64,000 bases of DNA from Styela clava (Eukaryota; Chordata; Ascidiacea; Stolidobranchia; Styelidae): assembly GCF_964204865.1 (NCBI RefSeq), contig NC_135261.1:15438001-15502000 (forward strand), given 5' to 3'. The notes under the pieces are model-generated. The model did no database searches. It was not told the origin of the DNA and saw nothing but the letters and a program-made list of their open reading frames with translations. A program made the position numbers and the translations under genes. Within the stretch, counting starts at the first letter, position 1. Each line of letters opens with the position of its first letter. Below, one piece after another: positions 60,201 through 64,000 of this stretch.

Positions 60201-60830
60201 CAGTGGTTCCTAAACTTTTTATTCGCAGTAATATATACCCACCCAGTTTACAAAAACATTTGAGGTCAGAAACGAATATAATACAGAACAAATAAACAAG
60301 GTAAATCATAGTTTATAGTGTTTTTTTCAATGAGATATATAAGCTTATTGGTCTTCCAGAGAGTATTTTTTTTTTAATTTTTGGTGACATTTTCGTCAGC
60401 CACAATCTCAACTCACCCCGTTTACTAATTGAATGGCGATGTTTTTTTTTGATAGCACTTGTTTCATTGTTACAAACTCCTTCTCTACCACAAACGAGGT
60501 CGTAAATGAAAGAATCCAGGTTTCTGCCTTCTGTCTTTTTTGCATGGTTTGTCAAATTATGAGAGATTTTCATTAAAAAGATACATCTTTATAAAAATCA
60601 CGTATCGATGCATTTCTCAAATATAACATATGGATTTTATTTCCTCATTTCATTGCATTTCAAGGAGCTCCATTTAAATTAAATATTTTCTGCGCTATTG
60701 AACCCCTGCCCATTGCAGCGTGTTCTCATTCGTCGTATTATATTTAAATTGTAGGCTCGTGAAACGATTAACTCTTCACTAAATTATCAGGTTATAATAT
60801 AATTATAACCGCCCACTTTGGCAATGCCTG
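60201..60830. mobile_element. Older hAT-type element, 630 bp
   Basis: The left end is CAGTGGTTCCTAAAC; the right end reversed is CAGGCATTGCCAAAG. Flanking 8-mers GTCTATAT and GTTTATAC agree at 6 of 8 positions, consistent with an aged target duplication. It is non-autonomous. Confidence 0.65.
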
Positions 60831-60841
60831 GTTTATACCAC

Positions 60842-62400
60842 CTGGTAGTAAACAGTTAATAACTATGCCATTCATGTTCCAATCCAGAATCGCAATAATT
60901 TTTCAATACTGGTAATATTGGAGTGAGTCTAATCAAGTACATTAATATAACCGTGAATCTTACTACCTTCAATACTGGTTAACCATGTAATTTGTGTCCC
61001 AAACTGAAATTTTCAATAAGGATAATATATAAATTAGGCCAATTGTACACCCGACTTATACTTTCCTTGGTAGTCCTAGTAACCAATAACCATACAATTC
61101 ATATTGATAAGTGTTCGTTCGTTTCGTTTATCATGAGGTACCAAAGCTAACATGTCCTTATCATTCTGCATACCATATACCATTTTTTTTTATCTTGGAA
61201 CCCGTTTTCACCAGAGGGTATTAATGTAGTTGTTAATCCCCTCTCCCAAAATTCGTGTCCTAAAATTAAATTTCCTATGATATACTATAGCCGCAAATAC
61301 CTTATAACCAGTATAGACCTTCATTGGTAGTGTTCCTAGAACCCATGCCCCTCATGTCCATAAGTTTTCAAATCTAGAAATATATTCCCTATTTCTTCAT
61401 AGTTTATTTCGAGTATTAATATGTTATGTTCTTATAATGAATGTAGAATGTCTACAATCCCTGTGGCTAATTTAGAGGACCTCAATATTAGGTAAATATA
61501 ACGCACAATGCCTGTGGTACACAAACATTTTAAGCCGTTCAAGTTTGGAATATCTCGCGTCTCGTGTAAATTACTTGTATATCTATCAATAAATAATATC
61601 TGAAACCTGCTGACAAAGTATTATTTTTATTATATTGAGTATAAGCTCAGCTTTGGTTTGTCTGTCAAATGGAATTTATTTTGGAAAATCCTCTAATCTA
61701 AATACTGTATAATATTATGATTCGGACAACTATCGTTTTTTTCTGGCTAATAAGTAATTCCAACCGAGTGTATCAATGTGAATTCTATACGATTTGGCAT
61801 TGGTTAACTACGCCATGCAAGCCCCAAAATAAAATATCGTTTCCAGTGGCGATACTGTAACGCAGCAAATCAGCAAATATTTTTATTTAAACGAAAAATT
61901 AAAATTTTTATTTTTTTAAACTTCTAGTATAAGATTAGCTACTCTCTGTCCCTGTTAATTACAACTCCAAAGATTGATAAGGACATAGTTTGAAAGACTA
62001 TGACTTTAACCAAATCTCTTTTCTGTATTTCTGTTAAATAGCATTTTTTGTGATTTAAATAACTTGATAGTGTCTTAGGTAAACGAAATTTAGTTTCACC
62101 TAAAGTTAGATGGACTCGGTATACACATGAACATAACATTGGATTGATTTTTTTTATGTATTTTTAATATAAGTTTACCTTTGCTTTACCTCTGCCAAAC
62201 AGCACTTTTTGTGATTTATAAATCCCAAACTTGATAATGAAACTATATATTTATTTTCAGTTTTCTAAAACACTGCTTGAAAGAGTCATTGCATCAAACA
62301 GAATCGACATTGTTAATAGTCTGGTGCATCACGGAGTGAGATTGACGCCTATATAGTCTAAAGAGTAAAGAGCAAGTATATATATAATCTTGTAATCTTT
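60842..62400. repeat. Diverged copies of array segments, part 2
   Basis: 60842-61100 and 61340-61480 align by eye with array segments near 37340-37470 and 37955-38080 (ATAAGTTTTC.AATCT.GAAATATA, then TGTCTACAAT..CTGTGGCT). 61600-61860 matches 57857-58000 and 59022-59135. 62240-62375 matches the exon-like patch near 36577 (AAAACACTGCTTGAAAG, then TCTAAAGAG...GAGCAAGTAT). A roughly 120-bp degenerate module (GGTTAACCATG...TTCAATAA...) seems to underlie parts of it. Confidence 0.6.
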
Positions 62401-64000
62401 CAATTCATATTTTGTCACGTATAAACTGATATATATATCATGTTCAATCCCGCTAGTCAGGAAGAGCTGCAAATATTTCAATTATCGCACAAGATGTCCA
62501 AAATATTATCCATGGGAACAACTACATTAGACCGTTTTCCTTCATCAATTTTACTCTTTCATTTTTGTTTCGCGAGGCGAGATAAAAAGTGTAAAAGTTT
62601 TGTGGCCGAAAAAGTTTGGGAAACGCTGGTCTAGTACAGTAGTTTTTTTTTTTACCTGGGTTCAATCGAATTTTTGGTGTTCGTTGGAGCTGTTCCAGGG
62701 GTTCGACGAGGGTCCTTCAAATTAACACAGTTTTATATTATGGCACTTTTCTATCACATCGTCTACAAATTATGCAAATTTAGCTACAGTTCATCTCAGA
62801 TATTAGAACTTACACGTTCAACAACTAATAAATTAGCGATCAGTAGAGGTTGCGCGAGACTAACTCCCAATCTGTTCTCTATGCCTTTGCGCTAGTGGAA
62901 TTTACCAATGTGTTTAACATTTATCAATGTGTTCTGGGCTCAGATCTTGATAGCCAGGGTCCTTTTAATGTGATTCTTTTAAAGGCGTTGAATTCTTTTT
63001 AATATTGCTTCTAAATTCTTTTCTTGTGGTAGTTGTCGAGTCCGGAGTTTGGCAGGATCCATTCGGATACAGAAGTCACGCGAAAAGGCTAATATAACGA
63101 TCAGTAGAGGTTGCGCCAGACTAACTCCCATTCCTTTCTCTATGCCTTTGCGCTAGTGGATCCGTATGCATGTAATGCAAGGATGCTGTAGCAAGAATAA
63201 AATACCATAACATGCAATTCAAGAGTCTGCTGTGCACACTAACACAAATATATTTCTGTAACGTTTCGTCTGACCAAAATCAGACTTCCTCAAAAATCAG
63301 ACAAGCAGTTTACAACAATGACAAGAAAAGAGCAATCATGCAGTTTAAATATGGCGATAAATAAATTTGTTTGAAATTAATTGTGACCAAACAATGCAAA
63401 AACAATTATTGATATTCAGAAACAGATTGCGACATGGAATAATTGTTCCGCGGCGTGCTTGATTTCACAATAAGTTAGCGATTTCGATCGAACGCTAGAA
63501 TACGCGTGTTTCAGCAGTCTTTGGAGTCTAAAAAGCGTTTCAAGGTACGGAAGATTGCCATCTATGATACAGAAAAATCTTTTTTCTTCTTTTTAAAAGA
63601 GGGGAGGGTGGGTCGACCCGCAAAACCACCCCCGGGCTACGCCACTGTGCAGTGGTTAGTTCACGGGCAGGTGTGCAGTTTTGGCCGGTATGCAATAAAT
63701 TTTTCTGCTTTGTTAATATATCCAATTCCAATATATCCAATTCATATCTAATTTATCAAATTACATTTTCTGTCATTCATAAACCCAAAACTTGAAATAG
63801 TTCATATAGTTCACATAATGACATAGTTCGAAAAAATATTGGTACATTCAAATTTTTACCCCCCAGCCGAAATTAGATCAAATTATTTAAATATTTTTTA
63901 AAAATTAATCACTTTGAGCCACCACAACTTTTTGTTGAATCAAGTTTTTTATATTAGTGCTCGATTTAATGAAATATTCAAATTTTCCCCCGCTATTGTG
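62401..64000. other. Right-end repeats, no gene recognised
   Basis: A direct repeat of about 62 bp occurs at 62837-62898 and 63098-63159 (CGATCAGTAGAGGTTGCGC, then TATGCCTTTGCGCTAGTGGA). A hAT-type end GTTTGGGAAACGCTG closes at 62628, and another, GGCTACGCCACTG, closes at 63647 (reversed CAGTGGCGTAGCC). Their partner ends were not identified. Open frames here look random. Confidence 0.5.

Noticed and set aside
61850..61865. Empty site or excision footprint for the 59136-59855 hAT element
   Set aside because: The sequence CTGTAACGCAGCAAATC matches the left flank plus three bases, but the right side does not match the right flank, so it is only a diverged paralogous segment.

Overview
The window looks like a piece of an animal nuclear genome. 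It is AT-rich, its genes are split by short GT-AG introns (mostly 0.1-1 kb), and it is crowded with non-autonomous DNA transposons. My best guess is an invertebrate deuterostome such as an ascidian tunicate. This rests on intron size, base composition and the style of the mobile elements, so it is weak. Nothing prokaryotic, viral or CRISPR-like is present.

Region 1 (1-8.6 kb) is ordinary genic DNA. An ornithine carbamoyltransferase (OTC) gene runs leftward from 4940 off the left edge. Seven exons join in frame into 339 residues with a mitochondrial leader and every active-site motif. Its penultimate intron holds two hAT-type elements with perfect 8-bp target duplications. Head-to-head with it, about 1 kb away, a rightward four-exon gene (5935-8262) encodes a 441-residue protein. 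That protein has a Ski/Sno-like zinc module, a disordered basic/serine-rich middle and a C-terminal coiled coil. A possible small leftward ORF lies tail-to-tail with it (8318-8605).

Region 2 (8.9-23.4 kb) is a direct segmental duplication of about 6 kb (8947-15671 and 17547-23363). Each copy carries a complete seven-exon OTC-like gene on the minus strand (9825-13166, 329 aa; 18436-21749, 324 aa). Both read through in frame and both start with a mitochondrial-type leader. Both have lost the loop around the second carbamoyl-phosphate histidine and the SMG ornithine loop, and changed STRTR to STRTK and HCLPR to HCLPW. They look like a diverged, possibly non-catalytic OTC paralogue family. An extra decayed copy of exon 3 lies upstream of each gene, a relic of further duplication.

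Region 3 (23.4-35 kb) is mostly intergenic. It has a few coding-like but unrecognised minus-strand ORFs, a long-armed palindromic MITE, a pair of inverted tRNA-Val-like half sequences, a tRNA-derived SINE-like element and a possible LINE 3' end.

Region 4 (35.0-57.85 kb) is a tandem array of four nearly identical units of about 5.4 kb. The fourth unit is interrupted by a 1301-bp hAT element whose empty site is preserved in the other three. I find no convincing gene in the array, only short ORFs and exon-like patches. Region 5 (57.85-64 kb) holds old, diverged copies of array segments cut by further hAT elements.
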